From Saururus chinensis (lineage: Eukaryota; Streptophyta; Magnoliopsida; Piperales; Saururaceae), in NCBI GenBank assembly GCA_035235625.1, contig CP141143.1, forward strand, positions 48,119,160-48,183,159: a stretch of 64,000 nucleotides of DNA, given 5' to 3'. Under the pieces are notes generated by a model. It had not been told where the DNA came from. It made no database searches and saw only the letters and a program-made list of their open reading frames with translations. The translations under genes and the position numbers were made by a program. How positions within the stretch are numbered: the stretch's first letter is position 1; each line of letters opens with the position of its first letter. Positions 11,141 through 22,696 of the stretch are shown here, piece after piece.

Positions 11141-14100
11141 TATTTGCATGGATGGTTATTATAAAGTAAAACAAATTTGCAAAATGGAAATTTTAAACAC
11201 TGTAGGGTGAAGATACCAAGTAATGCCTTAGTGATCTTCAAGCCATTGGAAAGTGATAAGGGTAGTGCCCATGAGGGCGACCCTCAACCCAAATCCACCT
11301 ATGCTTACATAAGGAGGCTGGAAGAGTATTTCAATAAGCGTAGATGACAAGCAACACTCTTTGAAGGATTATGTTTCAGAAAATACTTGCAGTTAGACAT
11401 AGAGAAGTTCATGTTCCCACTTCAAGCCTTGCACCACATAATAAAAATGCATTAGGGAGAGTATAGGTTTCAAGTGACAAAAGCTTATTCGATGAAGTTG
11501 TCACCCACAGAATTTGCCCAAGTTACTGGTCTGTGTATGGCTGATGTGTTGTCATCCCTTCCAACAGTGCCAAAAGTTTTGAGAAAGGACTCCCTACTTT
11601 GTAGGGTGTTTGGCAAGGAGAAGCTTCACATAACGAAGGAGCAGATATACCAAAAGATCATCATAAGCAAAAGTGATGAAGACGTGATGAAGTTGGCCCG
11701 CATACTAGTGTTGGCTTCTTTCATTGTGGGTAGAGGGTGGGAGCATAAGGTGGACCGGCGGTTTTTTTTGTTGGCTGATGATGTGGATGAGTTTGTTTCA
11801 TATCCATGGGGTAGCATTGCTTATTGGGATACACTCCATAGCTTGGAGGAAGCAAGGAAGGCCCTAACCAAAACCATTTAAATTGTGCACAGATTTGTAC
11901 CGGCACTGTTGGTACGTTGTTTCGGTAGTTTGATTGAGGTTTTAATGTAGTATGATGCATATGAGATTATGACATTTATGTCCATGGTTTGAATATGCAG
12001 GTTTGGGCAGTGGAAAGGATTCCTCTGCTTGGGGACTTATGTGCCAGATGTGTACAAGATGTTTATCGTAGATTGCTGAATTGGGCTAACTATAAGAAGC
12101 CTAATTATGAAGCAATTGACAAAGCAATTTTTGGAGAGGAGAAGGTAATATATTGTCAGTTGTTGTCTTACTATGACTTCTAATTTGCAAACGACATATA
12201 TGATGACTGATAATGAAAATATTTTGTCTTTTAGGTGTTGGTGCATAGGCACTTGGAGTTGGCCCAAGTTGAGTCTGATGAGGAGATTGTCCAATCAGCC
12301 ATAGGGCTGAAGAATTTTCTGAAGGGGGACCAGATAATTTTTGATAAATTTGAGGTCCCCGTTGGTGGTGCCCTATAAGGGGTAGAGGAACATGTAGAAG
12401 TAGATACGGAGGAGGAGCCTCGGCGAGCTCATGAAACACTTGTTTCTTTTGTTGATGAGGTGTAGCAAGAGGGAAGTGGACAACCACATGCTATAGGGGG
12501 ACAAAATGTGCATAGCCAATTGGACTGGATAAAGGACACCTTAGTCATGCTTGTTGGCACATATGACATCATTCAGCTAAAACATGCTGCATTCGACCAT
12601 TTGGAGGCCAAGGTAGACAAATTGTCACAAGATGTTTCAGCTTTGTTGTCCATGAATGGGAGGTCGACAGACCCATTAGAGGTTAGCGACATTATATTAA
12701 TTATTATGACTTCTTATTAGTGGTAAGTTTTATTATTATTGTATTTCCACAATAATCATACTATGGTTTACAATATTTAATATTGACCAGGAAGGAAAGG
12801 ATGTTGGAGATGATTTTGTTCAAGAAGATGAAGCCCATCAAAACCCCATCAATGAATCTCAAAGTCTGCAGGTTAGTGAATGCAAACTTTTGTCATATGA
12901 AGGACATGATTTTCTTGCCTTAATGTTATACTTTTATTTCTTAATTGCCCCACATTGTCCTCATATTTTTTTCTTTGGATTTACACTTCTACTCATACGT
13001 GTATGTCTTAAAAGGAAATCGATGTAGATGAAGTTCTCCCATTTTATGGTGCATCTGGTGTGGTCGTTGGGGAGGCTGGGGTTGATATTGGGAGTGATGC
13101 CCGAAAAGTCAAAGAGGTTGTGCCCCCTGATGTCCATGGTAGGAAGAGGACTGTCAGCAAATATATAAGGACCCCTTATACAGTGCCAAGGAGAAGCAAT
13201 AGGAGGTTGGTGAGGGGCCCAAGTGATATTGAAGAGGAAGAGATTGCTGGCAAGCCCTTAAATGACGACGATGGTTACTGCGAGGGAGAAGAAGATGGGT
13301 AGGCTAACATTGAATTGGCTTACCATTTACTTGATCAAATTGAAGATGTAGGAGATTTAGTTATTGCCAACCCACCTAAGGGACAAACTCCACCAAGGCA
13401 GGAAGCCCACAGAAGCAAGATATGTGGACTCGTTGCACTCTCAGAGATAGCCTTGCTGGAGTATGCATGTCCTAAATCACATGTCCTAACACCGGAAGAA
13501 GATAAAACCCTTCAAAAGAGCCTCAGGAAGGGTTGGAAATCTAAGTGAGTTCATAGCATAGTATTAGCTTTCATACACTTTTCATATCATATTGATCAAT
13601 TTCATTTACATAAATATGTGTTGACATTCATGGCATTCATACTTGATCAACCGGCCGGCAATCGGTGGAATCCAGCTGACATCCGAGTTTATACGGTCCA
13701 TTATGCAACAGCATAGGTGGCTTTGGGATAATGTATGTACGAATTACTCGTTGTATTATTAGTAGTTGGTTGTGTTGTACACAATAATAATTATTCTAAT
13801 GTTTATAGAAACTATATACGATACTCATTCGATGTTCGATCCCTCTGATATAGCATATAGATGCGTATGTGCTGGATTTGCGGAAGAAGGCACTTGGGAA
13901 CCCAACGAATAAGCAAGCCTTCCATCTTGTCCATTTTTTTGTAGGTCTATATTTGTTTTTAATTTCATACTTAACAGGGGGTTAGTCAATTAGGATTTGA
14001 AAATCAAATGTTAATATTTTAAAATCTGCTGTTAGTCATTGTGAATTGTCCATACTATATTTATAATCCAGTGTTATTATATCAAGATTTAAAATCCAAT

Positions 14101-14819
14101 ATTTTAAATATGAAGGTAGTGGTTAAACATTTGATTGGTGTATTTGAAATATAGAGTTAGTCAAAAAATAAAATTGTGTAACTAGAGTGGATTTTGCACG
14201 ATACTTTACAACGTCAAAGTGATATTTTACACTACCACCTCCGAAAGTGGTATTTTCAAATGACAGAGGCTTCCATATTAATCAAGGCATCGCGAGGAGA
14301 AAGGAGGCTGACGCTGTCCAGAGGCTCGTGAACATTGTCACTGTTCATTCTATGTGAAACGACATTCGAGCTTTGAACTTGGCCGCGGCTGCTTCGACCG
14401 GAGCTCAACGCCTAGATCCGGTGGCTGCTTGGACCAGAGCTAGGAGACTACTTGTACCAGAGCTCGGCGACTAGATCCGGCGGCTGCTTGGACCGAAGCT
14501 CGGAGACTGGGTCATTTTCAGGTATTCTCTTCACCCAGGTGACCAAAGCTCTGCGACTGGATCGCCTCCCATCCTCCGACCACCGCTCTGTCTTCTCTCT
14601 CTCTTTTTGTTTTTTTTCCTTCGCATACACGCTTGCTACTCCACTCATGGCCGCCCCTCTCTCCAACATGACCTTGGTTTGGATATGGGATTTTTTGAGT
14701 TTCGATCTGGGATTTTCTAAGGTTATGATCAAGCTTGCAATTTGTAGCTTTTTGGTGATTCTCAGTTCGGGAATCAAAAACAGTTGGAGATTGCAAGCTT
14801 TTAGATCTGGTTTTCAGAT

Positions 14820-15803
14820 ATGGCAAGTGATGGAGGTGGAGGGAAAGGTAAAGGGAAAGCTTCTTATGAGCAATGGTCATCTGTGGAGACTAAAGAGCTT
14901 ATTAAACTATTGGTGGATGAAGTTAATCATGGAAATAGATTGACTAATGGGACATTTAGAAAGGAGATAATAGTTGAGAATGTACTTCCAAAATTGAATG
15001 AAAAGTTTAATTCTCATAAGAATGAAATGAACGTCAAAAACAAGTTGAAGGTTTTGAAACAAAAGCTTGCACCCATTGAACAGTTGATGATGCCAAGTTC
15101 TAGATTTGGATGGGATAGTTATTCACAAAAGATAACTGCCTCAGAAGAAGTGTGGGATGAATATTTTCAAGTAAGTAATATTTAGTTGACCCTCATACGT
15201 AATATGAATAGCATTAGTTTATTTTTAATTTAATAATATGAATATATTACATATTTAAATATTATTTGTTTTTAGGCACATCCTAAAGCAATGGACTACC
15301 GAGAAAAAATTGTAGAAGACTATGATGATTTAGTGTTGATTCTTGGTAACATGTCTGTGCTTGGAGTTGGGGCAGCCAGTTTATCAACTAAGGCTGCTGA
15401 CTTTGTGCTTAAACCATCAGCCACCAACTTTGAAGATGATGATACATTGCCTCCCTTTACTAGTGATTCCCCACATGTGGGTGATTCAACCTTTCATTAG
15501 CGCCCACATTTGGAGACTGAGCCACCTCCAACTCGTAGAAGATTAAATCCATGGGCTACATCTGAGACAAGAGATGCCATAGTCACGTTAGCACCTAAGT
15601 TTGATCTTCTTATTAAATCATGCGAAATTATACAAAATTGGTTTAATGCTATAGGAGAGATTCCAAACCTTAGTAAGGATTTAAAGTATTTTGCATACGC
15701 ATTTTTGAGCAATGCAACATTGAATGAGGCATTCGTCAGATTGCCCCACGAGGAACATCGTGAATGGTTGGAGTATAAGTTTGCAAGAAGAGGGGATACT
15801 TGA
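14820..15803 (+). pseudogene. Harbinger ORF1, Myb/SANT-like DNA-binding protein
   Basis: PIF/Harbinger elements need this second protein, which binds DNA and helps bring the transposase to the nucleus. Exon 1 (14820-15170) begins with a Gly/Lys-rich leader, then a Myb/SANT-like domain: YEQWSSVETKELIKLLVDE, later FRKEIIVENVLPKLNEKF and NKLKVLKQKL, ending EEVWDEYFQ. The intron is 15171-15275 (GTAAGT...TTTAG). Exon 2 (15276-15803) continues AHPKAMDYREK, and its C-terminal part contains RRRLNPWATSETRDAI. One in-frame stop (15498-15500) interrupts exon 2 and the rest is open. The ATG at 14820 fits the domain start. Confidence 0.85.
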
Positions 15804-17068
15804 AAGATGATTTGTTATAGCTATTTTTTTGGGCTCTCAAGTAGAATTTTTTTTGGATGTGCTTATTAGGAATATTAGTTTATAAGAATAGTAGTCACTT
15901 AAAAAATGACTTGACCTCACTATTTTTTTGGGTTCTTGACTAGATTTTTTGGGTTGTGCATATTAGAAATGTTCAATTGACATATATGTAGATGTCTATG
16001 CATAGATTGACAAGGAGGAATGCTTTGGCTATTTGAACTACTTTTTTTTTTTGGTTTTATGCCAATGTATAATTGTAAACCATAAAACAATGAATGAATT
16101 AGGCGTATTTGGAGTTTCGCTTGTTACGATATTGGTTTGCAATTTCTTTTCACTTCTATAGGATATGGTTTTATGTGGTTGAGTGTTTATGTCAATGGTT
16201 TTGTGCGAACGAGGTGTGCCCAATTATGAGATCCATGGAATAAAAACTCGTATGGTTAGTCGCCTTAAATGTCCTGATGAATGTGTTTTTGTTCTTCTTT
16301 GTTTTGGGAAATGGATTACATTTACTTTTAATTTTTGTTGTTGATATATTACTGCATAATAACATGTTTGATGAGATCGGTATTGTGATAGAGATTTATG
16401 TTAACAGAGTATTAGATTTTTGTTGATCGGTATTATGAGATCTTCTTTTGCTGAGAAGGGCATAGAAATGGTCTTTGTTTTCATTTTTTGATGTCGATTT
16501 GATGTTGATCATTGCAGCATATCATATGTATTTCTCTTGCTCTATATGGTAATGGCTTTTTATATTGTAATTGAAATATTTGATACAAGTTAAATATTTT
16601 CATTCTTTGTTTTGGAATGAATCAATGTGCAACTGTAAAGCATAAAACAGTGAATGAATTGTGCGAAATGTGCAGATTATTGAGTATTGTGTGAAAATGG
16701 ATATACGATGTTTTCAAATTATTAAAAATTGCTTTTACAGGTTTTGGGTTCGTCATTTTTCTCAATTTATAGACGTTATATTGCAAATTTTTTTTCTGAA
16801 TTTTAAATAAAATGTGTGAAATAATCTCAGGCATGACCTAAAAAAATATATATCAACTTCATAATACATGTATCAGCACTTATCTATTTACCGTTTGTGA
16901 AACTCATTTATCATAATGTGCCAAATATGAGTTTATCTTTTCTGAAAATTGATCTTTGTTAGTATGACTCTTGTAGATGTTTTTAGTATTATTAAAGGTT
17001 CATGATTCATTTACGTATTTGTGTGGAGTCATGTTAATGTTTGTGAGTTTTTTCTCCAAATAGTTATA

Positions 17069-18473
17069 ATGGCAGATTTTTTGAACTCTGAGGTAGTAGA
17101 GGCTTGCGACTTTGAAGAAGATGAATGTGTAGTAACAATCTCTATGGCAAATATATTAAATCAAGCAATTATGGAGTCAGATGTATTGCACACACATGAA
17201 CCCAACATGAACCCTCATCTCTCTATTTCAACTGAAGGTTATCGATATTTACAAAGAAAACTTGATGGACGTCCTGATGAATTCCGTGATATGTATAGGA
17301 TGTATCCGGATCCCTTTGCAAATTGTGTTGCATTCTCCGCCAAAAATCTTTAATATGTGATACTAGATAGGTGACAGTGGAAGAGATGGTAGCAACTTTT
17401 TTACTAGTGGCGAGACATGATCAACGTTACTCAATATGCCAAGATCGTTTAAGTTGATCAAAATGGACGATTAGTAAAAGTTTCAATAAAGTCTTGGATG
17501 CAATTCAGTTGTTAGCACCTTCGTTAATGGCACATCCTCTTGATAGCACACCGCAAACAGTGATGTCAGATCCACGTTTTTACCCATATTTTAAGGTTTG
17601 AGTTTAAATTTTTTTTTATTTCAATAGGTGTGCATGTATATAATATTTGAATTTGTTATATAGGATTGTATTGGTGCTATAGATGGAACACATATAAAGG
17701 CAACTGTTTATAGGGCTAGGAAGGCAAGCTATTGTAATAGGCATGAATGGTTTTCACAAAATGTATTAGTAGCATGCACATTTGATATGCAATTTATATA
17801 TATTCTTGCTGGATGGGAAGGTTCTGCAAATGACTCAAAGATATTAAAAGATGCTATAGGGAGGTCTAATGGTCTTCCATTGCCAGAAGGTATCATTGTA
17901 GTTTTTATTTTTTTACTTTTTATTTTAATTTTATTAGGCAGGGGCGCACTTATATTATTGCAATTTATTGTTTGAACAGGGAAGTTTTATTTGGTAGATT
18001 GTGGTTATCCAAATAGACATAATTTTTTAGGGCCATATCGTGCAACTCGTTATCATCTCAGCGAGTATAGTACACAAGCTAGAAGTCGTCCACGTAATGC
18101 AAATGAAGTATTTAATCATCGACATGCATCTTTGAGGAATGTTATTGAGAGGATTTTTGGGGGCTTAAAATCACGTTTCAAATTTTTTAAAGATCATCCA
18201 CCTTCATTTCCATATGAAACTCAAGTGAAGATGGTTTTTGCTTGTTGTGGATTGCATAATTACCTTCGCAGGGAAAATAGTGAAGATGTATTTGATTCTA
18301 ATAATGAAGAGGAAGAAGCACCACGAAATGTCCCATTAGATCCTAATATAGATTCAGATTCAGATGACAATATGACATCTCAAGTGGAACAAAGAGTAGC
18401 GGCTAATGCATGGAGAGATGGAATAGCTGCAGAAATGTGGAACGATGCAATGTTTATGACTATGGGCTTATAA
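17069..18473 (+). pseudogene. Harbinger DDE transposase
   Basis: This is a DDE_Tnp_4-type transposase. The start ATG at 17069 reads MADFLNSEVV. Exon 1 runs to about 17596 and ends DPRFYPYFK before GTTTGAG. Exon 2 starts near 17665 with DCIGAIDGTHIK (first Asp) and continues to WEGSANDSKIL (second Asp). A second intron (about 17890-17979) precedes exon 3, which reads KFYLVDCGYPNRHNFLGPYR and RNVIERIFGGLKSRF (Glu), then CCGLHNYLR and an acidic tail to 18473. All three DDE positions are present. Three in-frame stops in exon 1 (17351, near 17372 and near 17456) disable it. Confidence 0.9.
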
Positions 18474-19486
18474 ATTGTGTTTTGGATAATTTAGTTGTCT
18501 TGAGTGTGTGTAACTTTTTTGTTAAAGACGTTATTTTTATAATATTAATATTTTTAGTTGATATTTTAATGACATGTTTGAAGTTATTTAACTCTAGTAA
18601 ATTATGTATTAGTCACATTTGAAATATGTAGGTTAATTTTTTAAGGAGTTAATTATTTTGAAATCTGATAATTTAAATCCAGGGATTCTAGCAATACTAG
18701 ATTTGGGCAGCCAATTATTTAAGAATCTGACAGCTCAATTCCAAGAATTTGGCTTATATTTTGAAATTTCATATTCTAAATCCTAAATTTTAAAATCTTG
18801 ATTGACTAACCCCCTGTAACTGACAACTGCCAACTACATGACTGACATCTGTTTCTAATTCAACAGGAGCTTATGAGGATGGATGCATCTCCCCTCCTCA
18901 GTCTATACGCATTAATGAAGGAAAAGGATGCAAATGTCTCCAGGGCCACCGTTGTAGCATCATGGCCAGAAGTTCCGACCAACATGTTGAAGTTATTGAA
19001 GGTGAATGAAAAAGACTTCTGGGAATATGAGGTCCACTACTTCCCTCTTCATGTAAACGACAACCATTGGACTCTCATTATTCTTGACTTGAGGAAGGAT
19101 GTCCTATACATAATGGACCCATATTACTCTGGCGTTGAGGTAGAGCAGTACTACAAGAAATAGGCGATACTCAGACATGTTTTGCCAACAGTTTTGTTAA
19201 AATTGGGATATGAAGCAGCCGCTACCTAACACCTCCCAGTGAGAGAGATATCCGGACACCCACAACAAATCAATAACAATGATTGCGATGTCTGCATATG
19301 CATTTATATGTGGTACCTATCTCATGGGTACCAATTGAGCTTTACCGGAGAGGACATGCGCATCATGAGGCATAGGGTTGCATACCAAATTCTGCAAAAT
19401 TCCATATGACGACCATTTTCTTGTGTTGTAGATGTGGCTTAACTTGATGGCGTTGGTCCATGACTATGTGATTCAGTGTATGTTTG

Positions 19487-20674
19487 TGATGCACTGAAAT
19501 AATGTTCAATAAAATGTTTTCAAATTGCAATCCTATTTTGTGTTAATTCATTTGCTGATTTGGGCTATTTATGTTTTGAATAAGTTAGTTGGACCTTAAT
19601 TGAGTTTACATGTCTAAACAGGCTTCAACAGGATACAACTAAAAGAGGAAGTTAAGCCCAACTACCCAAAGCTATTTAAAAGTCAAGAATGGGCTCCTAA
19701 TGGTCTAAACATGCATGGAATGGTCGAACACAACCTTGTGGACCCATTTGATTTGAGACTTGTATGAATAGAACTAAATTATGAAAGAAGTTGATTTGGA
19801 CAGATTGACACAGCCTTAGTATTTCGATCATATCTTTTTATGTATAATTCAAATTGATACAGTTATGGTGGCAATGGAAAGAAGACTTCCGTGGCTATAA
19901 GTGTTATTTCATAAAGAAATTCCAAATTCCGAAGATATATGGGTCCAATCAGACAATCAATCAGGATGTAATCTAGATATATGATTTCATTTTCCTCTTT
20001 GAAGCAACCCCTTCTACTCCTATAAATAGAGGGGTGGACGTGATAGAAGTATCACTTTCTCCTCTTTGGAGCTCTCTTCTCCTATTTTCTTCTCTCATTT
20101 TGTAATTTTACTTTTAGTTTTATTGTAATGGCTTTCTAAAGCTCTTAAGCTAAGGCTAGGAATGAAGCTTGTACTTAATGTTTAATGGATACTTTGATTC
20201 AAGTAAGTTCTTTATCATTTTAAATTGATGTTTCATATTTAAGGAGTTTATAATCTATATAATAATTTGATTCAGCGTGGACGAAAGGCACGCCGAATGC
20301 TTATAATTCCCTGTGATTATATGCTTAATACTTTCACGTAGTAAACAATCAATTACTATTGCTCTATTTTAAAGTTCTTTAAAAGATAAATTTTTCGATT
20401 GAGACAAATTTTCATTTGATCTTAATTGAGTTATCATTTGAATAAAGTATACATTAGAGATTTATTACAAGTAGATTTTCGATGCCTTAACACTTTCTCT
20501 TTGATTGTCTCTTATTATCTATTTCACTTTCCTTCTCTATTCTATTCTCTTCGTAATAGTTTTCTGTGTCACATAAGGCTTTCCCTGTGGATCGACCTTG
20601 TTTACTATAGTTGACAAGTAAAAAAAGAAATCTGAACTAGACTCCTTCATAGTCTTAGTTTGGATATAACAACA
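19487..20674 (+). repeat. 5' LTR of the short element
   Basis: 1,188 bp, TG...CA ends, immediately followed by the primer-binding sequence. Confidence 0.92.
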
Positions 20675-21147
20675 AATTGGTGCCATTGCCGGGGACATGA
20701 GACACATTGAGTTGTTCGATTCATGAGAATGGGATTGTATAATTACTTGGCAATGTCTGTTTTTCTAAAACTATTATGTATGTATGAGTACTTACCACCA
20801 ATATGAAGTTGTTAGAATGAATTATTGTTTCAGAGGACAAGTTATATTATGCATGATTGATTTTCATATATGAAGTCACATGTTTAGGAGGAGTTGATTT
20901 GTAAATTTGACGTAGTTTTAATTTTAATTTTTTTTTATCATTCTAGTTTTGAATTTTGTGGGTAGATTCACTGCAAACCCTCACGAGACACAACTCGTCC
21001 ACTAGTGTAAGCTAGGGGTTTAAAGGCTTATTGTATATGCTAAATGCAATCGAGATTTCCTGCAGAAGTAGAGTAGTTAGTTTTGTTTTCTATTTTTTTA
21101 ATTTTTGTTTTGCTCGAGGACTAGCAAAAAGTAGGTTTGGGGGTATT

Positions 21148-22289
21148 TGATGCACTGAAATAATGTTCAATAAAATATTTTTAAATTTCAAATTATAATC
21201 CTATTTTGTGTTAATTCATTACTGATTTGGGCTATTTATGTTTTGAATAAGTTAGTCGGACCTTAATTGAGTTTACATGTCTAAACAGGCTTCAACAGGA
21301 TACAACTAAAAGAGGAAGTTAAGCCCAACTACCCAAAGCTATTTAAAAGTTAAGAATGGGTTCCTAATGGTCTAAACATGCATTGAATGGTCGAACACAA
21401 CCTTGTGGACCCGTTTGATTTGAGACTTGTATGAATAGAACTAAATTATGAAAGAAGCTGATTTGGACAGATTGACATAGCCTTAGTATTTCGATCATAT
21501 CTTTTTATGTATAATTCGGATTGATACGATTCTAGTGGCAATGGAAAGAAGACTTCTGTGGCTACAAGTGTTATTTCAAAAGGAAATTCCGAAGATATAT
21601 GGGTCGAATCAGACAATCAATCAGGATGTAATCTAGAGATATGATTTCATTTTCCTCTTTGAAGCAACCCCTTCTACTCCTATAAATAGAGGGGTGGATG
21701 TGATAGAAGCTTCACTTTCTCCTCTTTGGAGCTCTTTTCTCCTATTTTCTTCTCTCATTTTGTAATTTTATTTTTAGTTTTATTGTAATGGCTTTCTAAA
21801 GCTCTTAAGCTAAGGCTAGGAATGAAGCTTGTACTTGATGTTTAATGGATACTTTGATTCAAGTAAGTTCTTTATCATTTTAAATTGATGTTTTATATTT
21901 AAGGAGTTTATAATCTATATAATTATTTATTCAGCGTGGACGAAAGGCACGTCGAATGCTTATAATTCCCTGTGATTATATGCTTAATACTTTCACGTAG
22001 TAAACAATCAATTACTATTGCTCTATTTCAAAGTTCTTTAAAAGATAAATTTTCCGATTGAGATAAATTTTCATTTGATCTTAATTGAGTTATCATTTGA
22101 ATGAAGTATACATTAGAGATTGTCTCTTATTATCTATTTCACTTTCCTTCTCTATTCTATTCTCTCCGTAATAGTTTTCTGTGTCACATAAGGCTTTCCT
22201 TATGGATCGACCTTGTTTACTATAGTTGACAAGTAAAAAAAGAAATCTGAACTAGACTCCTTCATAGTCTTAGTTTGGACGTAACAACA
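21148..22289 (+). repeat. 3' LTR of the short element
   Basis: 1,142 bp direct repeat of 19487-20674, preceded by a G-rich purine tract and followed by the second copy of the target duplication. Confidence 0.92.
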
Positions 22290-22696
22290 GTTTGACTGTT
22301 GGTTTATAGGAATAATGTATGGAGGGATATCAGTTTGTTTAATGTTAGACTGAATCTTGAAGTTATTTGTGTTGGTACTAGACTATATTAATTTAATGGA
22401 TTATGTTGGTTTTTGGCTGATGTTGAATGATGAGATAAGAAGTGTGTTATGCTCGATTGCATAATTACACAACATTGCACTATTAGACTTTTCCTCTCTG
22501 TGCAATACTTTACATGTTGAAGAACAATTTGTCAAAATATAACAACTTAGACAACAAAAAGATGTTGAGAATTGAAGTTTCTGCACCTAGAATTTATGGA
22601 TGATTTGCCAAAATATTGTGCTCCACTCCAACATAAAGGTTTCCCAAATAAAGGTAAAGCAAATGACAATGGTAAGACTTTGTCCACTGAGATTGT

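Larger units (their letters stand above)
13975..18816 (+). mobile_element. PIF/Harbinger transposon, both genes present
   Basis: The element is 4,842 bp. Its ends are inverted copies beginning CAGGGGGTTAGTCAAT, with imperfect similarity for about 30 bp (then GATTT...AAAAT). The 3-bp target duplication TAA (13972-13974 and 18817-18819) is exact and typical of this superfamily. It carries the usual pair of genes: a Myb/SANT-like DNA-binding protein (14820-15803) and a DDE transposase (17069-18473), both on +. It landed inside an intron of the Ulp1-like gene, between a donor near 13943 and an acceptor at 18866. Only a few stops per gene suggest that it is fairly young but no longer able to move itself. 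Confidence 0.93.
11220..19408 (+). pseudogene. MULE-encoded DUF1985 / Ulp1-like protease gene
   Basis: Ulp1 proteases cut SUMO from proteins. MULEs carry relatives of unknown role. 11462-11880 encodes a DUF1985-type region (SMKLSPTEFAQVTGL, then DDVDEFVSYPWGS). Further exon-like pieces are at 12001-12144, 12236-12680, 12791-12872 and 13015-13543. The Ulp1 core starts with IDAYV...LDLRKKALGNPT near 13851. It resumes at 18867 with ELMRMDASPLLSLYALMKEK and continues with catalytic His and Asp (NDNHWTLIILD, MDPYY), then QQINNNDCD with the catalytic Cys but Asp where Gly is usual, ending at 19408. In-frame stops at 11453, near 12376 and 12463, at 13300 and at 19161 show it is broken. A Harbinger element lies within one intron. 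Confidence 0.8.
19487..22289 (+). mobile_element. Short non-coding LTR retrotransposon fossil
   Basis: LTRs lie at 19487-20674 and 21148-22289, both starting TGATGCACTG and ending in AACAACA, with the exact target duplication GTTTG (19482-19486 and 22290-22294). A primer site resembling the tRNA-Asp end (TTGGTGCCATTGCCGGGGA) starts at 20677. A polypurine-like tract (AGGTTTGGGGGTA) ends just before the second LTR. Only 473 bp lie between the LTRs, with no coding domain, so it depended on another element. The primer site and end style point to a gypsy (Athila-like) source. The LTRs differ by only a few percent, suggesting an age of perhaps one to a few million years. It sits between the two MULE genes. 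Confidence 0.92.

Noticed and set aside
20677-20695. tRNA-Asp-like stretch as a tRNA gene
   Set aside because: Only the complement of the tRNA 3' end is present, directly after an LTR. It is a primer-binding site.
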